A stretch of 64,000 nucleotides of DNA. Source: Paraescarpia echinospica. Taxonomy: Eukaryota; Annelida; Polychaeta; Sabellida; Siboglinidae. The notes under the pieces are model-generated. The model was given only the letters and a program-made list of their open reading frames with translations, was not told the DNA's origin and did no database searches. The position numbers and the translations under genes were made by a program. Below, in pieces: positions 1-10,654 of the stretch; positions within the stretch are counted from its first letter, which is position 1, and each line of letters begins with the position of its first letter. The stretch lies in contig CM034532.1 of NCBI GenBank assembly GCA_020002185.1, forward strand, positions 44,573,006 through 44,637,005. The letters are read 5' to 3'.

Positions 1-560
1 TCATGTGTCTAAACACACTAATCGTGTTCCAAACTGCACGGTCGGTGTTCAGCACCGGAGGGGCATTTAGGTCAGTGGAATAACGGTCAAATGATTAATT
101 ATGTGGAGTAACGATCAACATGATTAATTAAATAACCCAGTCCCGCATACTTCTGGCACGGGGTCAAAGTTGATCGGTCACATTGCTCATCGCGGGTTGC
201 ATTTTGTGTACTGCGCTTTCTACTGCGCTAGCGCGGGCATGCGCAATAAGCAAAAGGGAACCGCAACATACTATCAGGCCGGAACTTACTACTGGACTGC
301 TACACAATCACGTCTTCCCAGTAGTGGGCAAGCTGTTCGGTATCAAACCTGCTGGATTAACCGCCTGGAAGACCATTCATCATGTTCATGCCTCTACTGG
401 CCAATTGCATGACAACAGTGTCATTCATTCCTCAGTATTATCTAAGTTAACTAGTCTCAACAGTGTAAGTTATGCTTTACTGCCTTTAGAAACCAGTTCA
501 AAATTGTCAATGTAACATACCGTAGGTGTAGAAAAACGCACAAAACCACAATACTCAATA
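1..560. other. No gene recognised
   Basis: I see no coding region, RNA gene or clear repeat here. The open frames at 170-515 have no recognisable motif and overlap each other in different frames, so they look like chance ORFs. Confidence 0.5.
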
Positions 561-567
561 TAGTATA

Positions 568-677
568 ACGATTACGTATGTACGTATTAACGATCACGTA
601 CGTACGTACGTACGTACGTACGTACGTACGCAGTAACTATCACGTATGTACGTTATGATTATCACATACGTACGTGT
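568..677. repeat. ACGT tetranucleotide microsatellite with degenerate flanks
   Basis: A pure run of the self-complementary tetranucleotide ACGT covers about 595-631. On both sides the sequence is a degenerate version built on units like ACGATCACGTACGTA, spaced about 25 bp. Every register of this repeat is palindromic, so it can form cruciforms and is rich in CpG. Confidence 0.85.
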
Positions 678-699
678 AAAAAATACATGTCATGTCCCC

Positions 700-1255
700 A
701 ATGGGGCTTCGTACATTTATTCAACTAAACATCTTTCTAAGTAATTTGTTCTCTTACATTTTACAGGCATTATATATTAAAAAAAATTGATAAATACACA
801 TAATTGTTTAGTCACTAATGTTGTGAGTTGTAAACATATAAGGCATGTATAAACTACAACTAGCATTTTATATTACATGTACTAGTGTTGTTTTTTTGTA
901 ACAAAGAATCGTGATAAAAGTACATATATTTTGTTTTATATGTACCTGACATTTTTTCAACGTATTTGAATTCACATGCATTTCTAACAACACTATGCAA
1001 TTTAACGAGGACACCCATTACTGCAAAATCATCAAGCAGACAAACAAAACTATCGCATACAGGGGTGGATCCAGAAATCCTGGGGGGCACAAAAACCTCC
1101 ACTGGCGGCCGAACCAAATGGTGTAGTCTAAATGTTGTCGCTACCGAGCCGCCATAACTATAACTTCAGCCGCTCGGCTGGAGTGGTGATATCGGAAGTC
1201 GGAGATGGGGTGGGGGAGGGGTGCTATTGAAACATTTGCGTCCCTGCATAGGCAT
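700..1255. repeat. Dispersed repeat family 'A', copy 1
   Basis: This block matches 35220-35885 in the opposite orientation: the same series of segments can be followed (fragments around ATTCAACTAAACATC, TTGTTTAGTCACTAAT, CACATGCATTTCTAACAAC, and CCAAATGGTGTAGTCTA). The end near 1062-1180 is also matched at 19558-19675. The GC-rich end (GGGGTGGATCCAGAAATCC) resembles the G-run ends of other repeats in this window. It looks like a non-autonomous DNA element, but I could not define its termini. Confidence 0.65.
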
Positions 1256-1534
1256 GATTATTATGAAAGTACAATCACTGAGGCTTGGCTATATTATTTC
1301 ACGTGTATTCACTTGCACTGTATATACGAAGTTATGTTTGCAACAGAAACATTCCAAATTAAATAAATAGAACATTAAGTTCAAAAAGTGAACTGCAAAT
1401 GAAATGTATAATGTAATTGAAAGTTTCACAAAAGCCCTATCAACCAAACATGGTTTAACTGTACCCACATAAGATTGGTCAGAATAAAACATAATTGTTA
1501 AAACCAATCACATATGTATACACTCCATTTTCAT

Positions 1535-2665
1535 GTTAATAATAATAATAAGATAACTTCTTTTGCGCCTAAATCCTTGGAAAAAGGCTCAGAAGCGCAT
1601 CAAAATAAAAGGATTGGTCATCTCAAAATCCATAAGTAGTATTCCAGTTGTCAACAGATGGGTCAAGGCGCTAGGGAGCTACGGTGGATAAGCAAGGTTG
1701 TAAAGATAAGTTTTTAAATGACGGCGGAATTTTGTAATATTTTCAACTGATCTAACACTAAGAGGGAGCATATTCCAAAGAGTTGGTGCAGCAACAGAAA
1801 ACGCCCTAGTTCCAATGTTAGTGTTGACTCTAGGAACAAAAAGTAGGTCAGGACTAGATGATCGAAGCTGGATAGGTTTTCTTACAGGAGTAAGCAATGA
1901 ATGCAAATAAGATGGTTGCTTATTGGACAGTGCCTGGTATGTAATGGTACAGATCTTAAATATTATATGATATCGTACAGGAAGCCAATGCAAAGACGTC
2001 AAAAGTGGTACAGAGCAAGAAAAACGAGGAGATCTTGTACCTACTCTTGCCAGACAATTTTGGACACACTGAAGTTTTGTGATATTCTTGCTAGCGATAT
2101 TATAAAGGAAGGAATTGCAATAGTCAAGTATGCTGCTAACAAGCGCTGTTGCAATAGTTTTAGTAACAGAAAATGACGTATACCGGCGACTACGCCGAAG
2201 ATCACGAATATGATAAAAACACAGCGATATGTTTGAGATATGTGTTTTTTTGGAAATTGAAGTTACTATCAAAGATCACTCCTAGATTCCGCATCGAGGT
2301 TGCTGGCGTGATATACTGATTCAAAATAGGGAAAAAACATCCAATTTACTACGCTGCGTTGGAGTACCTATAATTATCAATTCAGTTTTATTTGCATTTA
2401 ATTTCAACTTGCTTCAGTCATCCAGTGGAACATTTCTTAAAGGCAATCACTAAGTTGGCTAAGGGAGAGATTTGTATCCGGGGTAGTCAACGAAATGTAG
2501 ATATGCGTATCATCAGTATAAAGATGATGATCCAAGTTATGTCTTTGTATAACAGAGCTTAGTGGCGTGGTGTAAAGAATAAAAAGCAAAGGCCCAAGAA
2601 CAGAACCCTGGGGAACACCAAATAAAGGTTGGTAATACATTGCATAACCGCACGGCAATCGCATG
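1535..2665 (-). mobile_element. LINE family A (L2/CR1-type), decayed 5'-truncated copy
   Basis: Read on the minus strand, two broken frames (2664-2437 and 2272-1679) carry reverse transcriptase motifs: the [10 protein letters not shown] block, then a YADD-box variant YTDD, and the typical C-terminal region with LHWLPVRY and FSVAAPTLWNMLPL. The 3' end is a short ATT-type microsatellite next to TAGCGCCTAAATCC-like sequence, shared with the copies at 29410 and 48525. The endonuclease and the N-terminal RT are missing and several stops or shifts break the frame. This is a dead 5'-truncated insertion, the usual product of target-primed reverse transcription. Confidence 0.8.
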
Positions 2666-2669
2666 ACAA

Positions 2670-3293
2670 TAACAGGAAGTCAAAATTACAAGTTCATGAA
2701 TACCTATGCCCATTTTCCCTTAAGGGAAATTCCATGCCCCACCATACCCTATATTACTTCGTTGAGTTAGTTGTAGCTGTACTTTGTCTCCGCCGGTCGT
2801 GCTGTGGGAACCAGATGCAAAAACACCGCGCCTTACATAATAGAGAGCATTTACAGAAAACCCCAATATAATTACTTCAAATACGTACTTCTGCTTCCCG
2901 AAAATGACATGTAATATTTGCCACAATTGATTGAAACCCAACATCCGAATCTTAAAAGGCAACGATATGTTTGGTTCAGCTTACCCTCAGCGTGTTGCCA
3001 AAGCGATATGACAGTAGGTATTGAGCGTTGAGAATAATATAATCGGCAGCGCCTACTTGATTGGTAATGTGCATGTCTTACATATTCAGTGCACCTATCC
3101 ACTTGCCTATATTGCGTGACACCAAAATCTGAAAGCAGAAGAAAATAAGAGTAAAGACTTTGCTAATAAAGTGCATGATTTACTTAGAAGCGGCGTGCGT
3201 ATTGGCCAAATACCCGGTCAACCACCCAGTATGGTTTAATGTGTCATGTTAAGGGTCCCCGGACGCACAGGACCACGGATCAGCGGGATACGA
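2670..3293. other. No gene recognised
   Basis: Between the LINE fragment and the TAAA element I see no coding region with recognisable motifs. The minus-strand frames 2720-3102 have no family signature. Confidence 0.4.
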
Positions 3294-3494
3294 TAAAGGG
3301 CCAATGTCTCAAAAAGTGTACAATTGACAAAAATCGTGTCTTTTGTCTCTCACATCGTCAATTATAAAGTCATCCTAACGAAATTTTCACCAGATATTGA
3401 TGTCATTACGTTCTTCCAGGACAGGTAAGGTTTGACAGCCTTGTTAATTTTTTAAATGGCAGAAATTGGCCGAAAGTTGCCAAAAACGACCAAA

Positions 3495-6400
3495 ATGACG
3501 TGTCCAATCGAAGTTTCCAAAGTTTGAAGTAGTGCCATACAAAAACAGTCCTGCATTTATTTTTTCTGAGTTCACTGGGCAAATGGAGTATATATTGGGA
3601 ATGTACAGTAAAAAAAATATGTATAAAAAATTAAAACTAAAAAATGTACACTGCGTTTTCTATAATGACCAATTTTTGCGTGTCCAACGTCATCGGTTTA
3701 CACGGGTCAATTACATTAATGTATTAGTGTCGTTGTAGGATACCTATACATGTATTCTTTCCGTACATGTTAAGTAAATGATATACCAAAAAATATGGGT
3801 CTAAACCTAAATTCGACGAAAATATAACACGTTCAAGTAAACAAAATATGGAGTGGCGTTTCAGCTGCGTGTCCAGCGTCATAGATAGAAAAGGCTATCT
3901 TCAAAACAATAGGAAACGTACGCCGTTTTTTTTTTTGTACATACCAGCAACCACCATGCTATAACCCCAACAATGGCAATAGCAATATTCACAATATTTA
4001 TTGGTCAAATGAGGATAAAACCGATATTGGAGCGTGTCCAGCGTCACTGCGTATCTATGGTATTACCGAGAAAGACTGCTGAGAGCGCATTCTACTTTGA
4101 TACGTAGGAACTACAGCATCCGTGGCGGTCGCCTCTAAGCTGGGGGTACTTTTTTGTTTCCTACAATAAATATTTGATGAATTGTGGTCCTATATGTACG
4201 TTTTTCATATGAAATGGTGTAATAGAATAAGGCTAATATGGTAAATTAATAAAGGTAACACCACTTATAGCGTTAGTATACTTTTAACAGCTGTGTTCTA
4301 ACAAACCAATGAACGATAATTTGATACGGTGATCTGCGGGAAAGTTAATATATGACAGTCTTAATATCTAAGCAACTTGATGATGCTGGACACGCCAATT
4401 TAACCAAATGTATATCTACCGGCTGTAGTTGACACTGACATACTAACTTTTAGTTTAAATGTGTCAAGTATATGTTGCTCTTCATATAAAAGAAAACATT
4501 TCACATACAATTTAGAAGAACACATTATTACAAACAAACCATACTGACGCTGGACACTTGCTGATTAATGATAAAAATCAACATATCTTAGAATAATTTC
4601 CGTTTAAATAATAGCTATTAATTTACGTTTGAAGAACAAGACAGGTAGCAAAACAATATAATGCATTTGGGTGATATTAAAAGGTAATTTGAAGAATTAT
4701 GGCCAATGGGCTTACTCACTCACGGCAGTAAGGCTGGACATGCAGCTATGGGTGTGATCCTGCAACGCATATCGCTTACATACTACTGTATCCGTTATCT
4801 CACGTGATCTGCTCATCTCGTTGAATTCTTTTCAAAAGCATTTAAGCGTTTCACAAAAACAAAATACAGAATAATTAATATTGCGTTCTACATTTTTTAG
4901 AATACCCTGTCAACCAATGAGGCATTATCATGGCAAGCCACGACACGCAAATGTATTGTGGTAAGATCTCGCACCGTTACCGAGATAGAAAGATAGCACA
5001 AGACCTCCACTTCTTGGCCCATCGTTCCGCTCAGAACCGGGCACATTTTGTCTGCGCAAGATACCTCCCAGACCATAAGCTGAGAGCTCAGCGAGCGCGT
5101 TTGACTTTTCTTCAAGTAATTGTCTATATTTATTTTAATATTACATGTAAGCTTTCTGTTACATATCAATATTAAATGTAGAAGTTATTTATTATTAATG
5201 TGTAAAATGTTTGCATATAGAGCAAGACATCTGCAGCGGCAACTCCTACAGGAAGTCGAAGAGACTCGACCCATCCCTTCCACCTACTACAAGTGAGGTG
5301 GCTACGTCTTCGCAGAGTTTGGCTGACTCAGAATACGTACCATTATCAGGCATTGTGTGTTGTGTTACAAACTTGTAAACCATTACACCATACGATTTAT
5401 GATACTAACTCAAGATATATTATATTCTTTTCAGAAATATGTAACAAGATAATGTACAACTAAGCAAATATTCGCATAAGAGCATAATTTATATTTGGCT
5501 GCATGTGTTGCTTTATGTTGTGCATGCTAAATAAGGCATGTTTCTTCCCTGTAATATATAGGTCACAGTGGAGGATTGCTATCGTTTACAAACCAACTGC
5601 ATGGGCTATGATTATGACAACCTATGTTCTTGTTATGGACACAACGTTTCAGCGCTCTCACAGACTACCGCCCGCGTGGTGATATATACTTATTTCTGTT
5701 ACATTATAACACTTACACATATTTGTAAACCGTAATTTCAAAAACATATAATTCCCGATTAATATTCATAGTTTATGTTATAAGAACATTGGAATTTGCT
5801 GTGTTCTTAACTTAAGTACAACATGTGTCCTTGTTTGTTTCCTTCAGAGAAACCCTGGTCGTGAATATATACATTCATCAGTAGGACAAGAATTAGGAGC
5901 TGACGTGACAGCTGAAATACCGACTGCTGGAAACCTACCCAGGAAAAGGAGGTCATCTGCCCAAAAGAAGCTAAACGCCTTGAAGGTGAATACGAAGAAT
6001 CTGCAAAGACGTGTATGGGTTTCGGAGAATAACTTAAAGCGCTCTAGTCGTAATCAGAAAGAAGGATCAGGGCAAACAAGAACTGATACGGCTCCCATAA
6101 ACACCGTTTTGACAACGCTGATACGCCGTGCTGACATAATAATGAGGAAGGACGGATTGAACCCTTCGCGAGACAAAGAAGTGAGAAAGGTTCTCGCTGC
6201 CCATGAATCACTTGTGATGGAAATGCAAGATATTTCAGTCAAGAAAAGGCAGTCACTCTTCACAGGACGTCACCTGAAGAGAAGTCGGGCAGGAAGCATG
6301 GTCGCGAGAGAGCTGCACTAATTGAAAATTGGCCATTCCAAGAAACAACACAGTGCAAAAACTATCACCAAAGTAACAACGAGGAAAAGGAATGTTTTCA

Positions 6401-6543
6401 AGTCAAATGTGATCGTCTACCTCTTGATTCTTATTAAATGGCATGTACACTAGATGATCCAAAAACATTTTCCCCTTTACATGTAATTTAAAATGCTCTA
6501 ATTGTAGCTAATATTGTAATTTTTCGTCGATGACGCTGGACAC
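3495..6543. promoter_or_regulatory. Inverted array of a 13-bp motif inside TAAA-1
   Basis: Plus-orientation copies of GTGTCCAGCGTCA or close variants lie at about 3499, 3681, 3869 and 4034. Inverse copies (TGACGCTGGACAC and variants) lie at about 4381, 4545, 4731 and 6531. The orientation switches once, so every copy points the same way relative to its nearer end. Arrays like this are typical of transposase-binding sites near transposon ends; that function is inferred. Confidence 0.6.
4930..6321 (+). CDS. Predicted four-exon gene of TAAA-1, unknown function
   Basis: Four exons can be proposed: 4930-5115 (donor GTAATT), 5221-5292 (acceptor ATAG, donor GTGAGG), 5562-5678 (acceptor ATATAG, donor GTGATA) and 5848-6321 (acceptor TTTCCTTCAG, stop TAA). 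All three introns are phase 0 and the joined frame stays open, giving 282 residues, which is better than chance would easily give. Exon 1 is rich in His/Arg/Cys, exon 3 has four Cys, and exon 4 starts with a very basic stretch (RKRRSSAQKK). The last 60 residues, around VRKVLAAHESLVMEM, resemble from memory the basic N-terminal half of long uncharacterised proteins tied to animal DNA transposons. No catalytic motif is seen. Transcript data are needed to confirm splicing. Confidence 0.45.
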
Positions 6544-6727
6544 GTGATGAAAATCACGTTTGACTTCAAGTGACTGTCATAACAAAAGTAACCCATATTA
6601 CATTGATCCATTTATGGAAAATAATATATGTACAATGAAAAAATATAACTTAATTGTTCAGAATTAAACATTTATTTTTGGACCTGTTAAAACCTAATTG
6701 TACACTTTTGGGGACATTGGCCCTAAA

Positions 6728-7965
6728 GACATTTTCCTTGTGAATGACATGTTGCCGGAAACAACCGCGAGGTGGTGCCACTGGTGTGTGTGCGAATGTA
6801 TATAATGTCTGTCTTACTACTTTTAGTTGGGGTGCACGAGGATCGAAGATGACATATCATCATATGTTTGGTTGCTCTGTTGTTTTTAAGTTAAACATCA
6901 AACAATGTGAACATCAAATAATGGATAGTTACACCTCCATCAACTATAATACATTGTCGTGATATTAATAATAATAACTTTAATGTATTACCAGCATAAA
7001 CGTGGACCAAAATAAGTTTGGCTATAATGCAGTTCCCTACGTACCAAAATTCTGCGTATGTATTGGTTAAATCATTATAATAAAACACTTAACGTTCAAT
7101 GAAACATTTAGAAGATATTACCGTATACGTATTTTACTGTATTTTCTGCCTGCCTGAATTCCCATATCAATCGCATGAAAATGTGTCCTGCATAAACAAA
7201 ACTCATGTACATAAGCGGTGTTAATTGGGGACGTATTAGTGTTAGTTCTTGTTGCTCTAAGTAAACTGTGAAAATCAGCACAAACTACATAGTTGCAGTA
7301 TTGTATTGCAACCGATTCGAATCTGACGACATCACCTTGTTTGCACGAAAGCAAGCAAGTTATTTAGATTTTCTTAAAATATAGTTTCGCTTTTAAACCA
7401 AACAATATATGGCAGATATATGTTCAGTGTTATCACAATTCATTCTCAGTTAAATTGGTAAACAATAGGTTTAGAATGTGATGTATAATAAAGGATACCA
7501 CTAATAAAGACAGCACGTCTTCTGTCATGACCATAGTCAAATCATACTTCATCCAACAGCTACATTGCGGAGACTTGTGAGCGTTGTGTTTCATAGGAAT
7601 AATTTCGGACGAGGAGACTGCACAAGCTATCATGCTACATATGCTTTCATGAGTCAGTTGGTTCTTTTCCACCTGTGTGAGGTTCCGGATTAAGAGAAGA
7701 TATATTATATCCCGGACATTCCGGCTAATCGTTACTTCAATTGTTCTTTCATTGATCACAATTACCACCATCCCCTGGAATGTGGGATATGTGGCGTTGC
7801 AACAAAGTGGCAATATATTAATATATTAGTTCTTTCATTCGATCAATCGTTCAAACTTTTGATGTGATGAAGGCCAGGAGTCAACTACAGATAAAAGTTA
7901 CCATAAGTTAAGGTCGTCTCTCACGGTCTTCCCACCACACCCTTCAAAACCATCCAGTGAAAAAT
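6728..7965. other. No gene recognised
   Basis: A 126-codon minus-strand frame (7433-7813) and shorter frames lie here, but none shows a family motif, and base composition is like the surrounding non-coding DNA. I regard the region as non-coding or decayed repeat. Confidence 0.4.
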
Positions 7966-8128
7966 GCTATATTAGCAGAGCATGCAACAGGAACTCAGGT
8001 GTCCATATATCTCATAATATTTTCATAAAAAGTAATATTTTCATAAAGTAAATACACTTTTTCCGGCGCTGTTTCACCAAAGCAGTGAAATACCTCAATT
8101 AAAAATTAAATAATGTAAGATCGGATAT

Positions 8129-8160
<32 letters not shown>

Positions 8161-8318
8161 TATCCGATCTTACATTATTTAATTGATGTATTTCACTGCT
8201 TTGGTGAAACAGCGCCGGAAACACGAAGTGTTTTTAGTTTATGAAACTACTACTTTTTATGAAAATATTATGATATATATGGACAATTGGGTTCCTGTTG
8301 CATGCTCTGCTACTATTT
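7966..8318. repeat. 350-bp palindrome with AT-repeat loop
   Basis: The left arm from about 7966 to 8115 is repeated as its inverse complement from about 8157 to 8318. Matching blocks include AGCAGAGCATGCAACAGGAAC, CATAATATTTTCATAAAAAG, CCGGCGCTGTTTCACCAAAG and AATGTAAGATCGGATA. The centre is a TA dinucleotide run of about 45 bp. Mismatches and one short indel lie in the outer arms, while the inner arms are nearly perfect. It may be a foldback-type element or an inverted terminal piece of the neighbouring Penelope-like element. Confidence 0.85.
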
Positions 8319-8739
8319 TAGAGACAGCGGAGGTATTACCGATTGCTGAAGATGGTATAGGATTGTCCACCACTGTCGCTGAACATGTAACTGTTGAGAA
8401 TACTCTCTTCTAGTCTCTTCTTACTCTGGATCCAGCTGCTCTTATGTTTGCTCAAGGGTAATCCACACTTTTTGAAGTATCGTCGGTTGCCGTGTGTTCC
8501 AAGTGTCTTTTGGATTTTAAACTATGCATGTTCGCATCATTTTTGTTAAAACAAGTAGAAACAAAGCTATAGAAAGCTGGGCTGCTATTGTGATGGGATC
8601 CGTTTGTATTAGTATGAGCTGTTTTGTTTATAATTATTTTGTTTTTGCCTGATAAGCCTACCGCAACATTGTGTCTCAAGCTCAAGATACCTGACAGATG
8701 ACCTGAAATTAATGATACTCTACGACGATTCTTCTCGCC

Positions 8740-9035
8740 GCATGATGTTGTTTAATTCATCACTAACACACCTAAACCAATAACTACGGAGATAGTCAAG
8801 ATCAGACTACAGACTGACACCGACAGGAAGAGATATAAAATAAAGAACTTCACGGAAATACTGGACTCTGTTCTGAATATAACCTACGTCAAACTCAGAA
8901 ACCCTGTATACCAATACAAATTTGACATAAGCATGGGTACCCCTTAGTCCCCAATCGTCGCAAACCTCTTTACGGAACATCTTCAGCAAGAGGTCATCGC
9001 CACAGCCCATATCAACTGCCGAACTGGAAAATAGA
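8740..9035 (+). pseudogene. Penelope-like element reverse transcriptase fragment
   Basis: In one plus frame a stretch reads NFTEILDSVLNITYVKL followed by KFDISMGTP, a stop, then SPIVANLFTEHLQQEVIATA. This matches the Penelope-like RT region where a variable strand precedes the MGxPxSPxxAN block. An in-frame TAG interrupts that block, and no YxDD or GIY-YIG domain follows before the CR1 insertion at about 9122. The fragment is therefore short and inactive. A Penelope-like identity is preferred over LINEs because of the SPIVAN motif. Confidence 0.65.
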
Positions 9036-9433
9036 AAACTTACACGTGACGAAAAAACGGGTGGAAGTTTGCCATTTTTGCCTCTGCGTTAGTGAGAAAG
9101 GAGTCGATGGATGTGAAACTACTACATAAGATAATATCTGTGTAAGTCAGTACCTGCTAGACATTTTGATAAGGTAGCTTTGTTGTTAAAATTAAGCATT
9201 TGCGATAATCGGGCGAACTAAGTTTATGTAGCTAGTGTCTCTCTTATTCGCTAGGGCGCTGTATAACCTAAATAAATAAGGCAGTCTAGCGTACGCAATC
9301 TTACGTAAAGTGTAACATTTGTGCACAGAAAACAGTCTTCTTAAAGACTACATAGACAGTGAATAGTGTAAACACAGTTGACAAAACTATTTAAAATAGC
9401 TAATTAGATTATTATTATTAAATAAATTCTGAT

Positions 9434-10654
9434 ATGGCGCCTTGCAAGCGGCAAGTCAAGGCAAAGAGACACTTGGTGTGCGACGACTGCCACAGTTGGG
9501 TAGATTTTGCCTTATCCGGCTGTACGAAGTCATGGACAGAAACCAAGGAAGAGGGATTCACCTTTCAGTGCGTGGGGTGTTGGAAGGTGAAATGTCTGGA
9601 GAAAGAGGTAGCTAGGTTGGTAGATATTGTGAAGGGGATGGAGATGAGAATCAGCAAGGAGACAGATGGAATGGAGAGAGACGACAGGGATAAAGTTGGG
9701 AATACTGTGAAACTGAAGGAGCAGAGTAGTGGCAACAAGACCGAGGAAAGGAGACTGAGAGGAGGGAAGGTGATCGGAGGGGAAGAAAGTGGAGGATCGA
9801 CGGCAGGAAATGTGACAGGTGTGAAGGTGGCAGGAGAGAAAGTGACCGTAGAGAAAGAGGTAGGAGGGAAAAAGAGACGGGAGAGGAGAGAAGGAAATGC
9901 AATGGGAGGAAAGATGACGGGAAGAAAGGAAGTGAGAGTACATGTGACAGAAGAGAAGTCGGGAGGGACGATGACAGGAAGAAAGGTGACAAGAGAAACA
10001 GCGTCAGGAAAGAATGGAACGGACGAGATTGTGACGGGAGAGCAGAAGACAGGGGAACAAGATTACAACCAGACAGATGCAAACCGTAGAAAGAGCTACA
10101 CTGAGGCAGTGATTGAGGGGGCAATGAGGAAAGAGAGGGTGTTTATGGGCGATTCGATTATGAGAAAGACAGATAAGACTCTAAGCGAGGGGGAGGACGT
10201 CGTTGTTTGTCTACCGGGGGCTAGGATAGAACATGTAACTGAAAGGGTAGAGAAGGTACTGGGGCATGGCAAGGGAGGGTCTATATTAGTACATGTAGGG
10301 ACAAATAACGCAGAGAGGGAGGGAACAACTGGGATAGTTCAGAAGTACAGACAGTTAGTGAAGAAGTTAAAGAAGACAAGAGTAGAACAGATTATCCTCT
10401 CAGGAATTTTGCCAGTAATGGGAGGAAGGGGGCCGACATATAGAAACTGCAAGAGGATGGCGATCAACGCACTAGTTGAGCAGATGTGTAAAGAAGAGGG
10501 GGTGGGATTCGTAGATTTATGGGGATACTTTGTTGGGAGGGAAGATATGTACATGAGAGATGGCCTACATCTAAGTGGAAAGGGGGCAGCAGTTTTCTCA
10601 GAGAACTTGCTGCAATCTGTTGACAGTGGGACAGGCTGCATCTATTTAAACTAG
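9434..10654 (+). CDS. CR1 ORF1 protein: Cys-rich finger plus SGNH/GDSL esterase
   Basis: The 406-residue protein starts with a Cys-rich PHD-like finger (Cys 16, 19, 30, 46 and 49). A long low-complexity Lys/Glu/Gly/Arg-rich linker of repeated VTGxK-like units follows (about residues 80-220). The last third is an SGNH-hydrolase fold: GDSI near residue 239 (block I, nucleophile Ser), GTNN near 289 (block III) and DGLHLS near 376 (block V, Asp/His). In CR1 elements such ORF1 proteins bind element RNA and hydrolyse esters or lipids in vitro; their role in retrotransposition is unsettled. All key esterase residues are present. The protein is intact and is repeated identically at 27228-28448 on the minus strand. 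Confidence 0.9.
   Translation: MAPCKRQVKAKRHLVCDDCHSWVDFALSGCTKSWTETKEEGFTFQCVGCWKVKCLEKEVARLVDIVKGMEMRISKETDGMERDDRDKVGNTVKLKEQSSGNKTEERRLRGGKVIGGEESGGSTAGNVTGVKVAGEKVTVEKEVGGKKRRERREGNAMGGKMTGRKEVRVHVTEEKSGGTMTGRKVTRETASGKNGTDEIVTGEQKTGEQDYNQTDANRRKSYTEAVIEGAMRKERVFMGDSIMRKTDKTLSEGEDVVVCLPGARIEHVTERVEKVLGHGKGGSILVHVGTNNAEREGTTGIVQKYRQLVKKLKKTRVEQIILSGILPVMGGRGPTYRNCKRMAINALVEQMCKEEGVGFVDLWGYFVGREDMYMRDGLHLSGKGAAVFSENLLQSVDSGTGCIYLN

Larger units (their letters stand above)
3294..6727 (+). mobile_element. DNA transposon with 28-bp TIRs and TAAA target duplication ('TAAA-1')
   Basis: The left end at 3298-3325 begins GGGCCAATGTCTC and the right end at 6696-6723 is its inverted complement with 26 of 28 positions matching. 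Each end is flanked by TAAA (3294-3297 and 6724-6727), a 4-bp target site duplication. The 3.4-kb interior holds a spliced gene (4930-6321) and eight copies of a motif related to GTGTCCAGCGTCA. The four left copies are in plus orientation and the four right copies inverted. TIRs, a short TSD and subterminal motif arrays are the standard anatomy of a cut-and-paste transposon. No DDE transposase is visible, so this may be an internally reduced or non-autonomous copy. The superfamily is not assigned; the TSD differs from the TTAA of piggyBac and the 3-bp TWA of PIF/Harbinger. Confidence 0.75.

Noticed and set aside
3294..6727. piggyBac or PIF/Harbinger identity for TAAA-1
   Set aside because: The target duplication reads TAAA on both sides rather than TTAA or a 3-bp TWA, and no DDE transposase motif is visible.
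7433..7813. 126-codon minus-strand ORF
   Set aside because: No motif, no splice context and no similarity to other parts of the window. Length is possible by chance.
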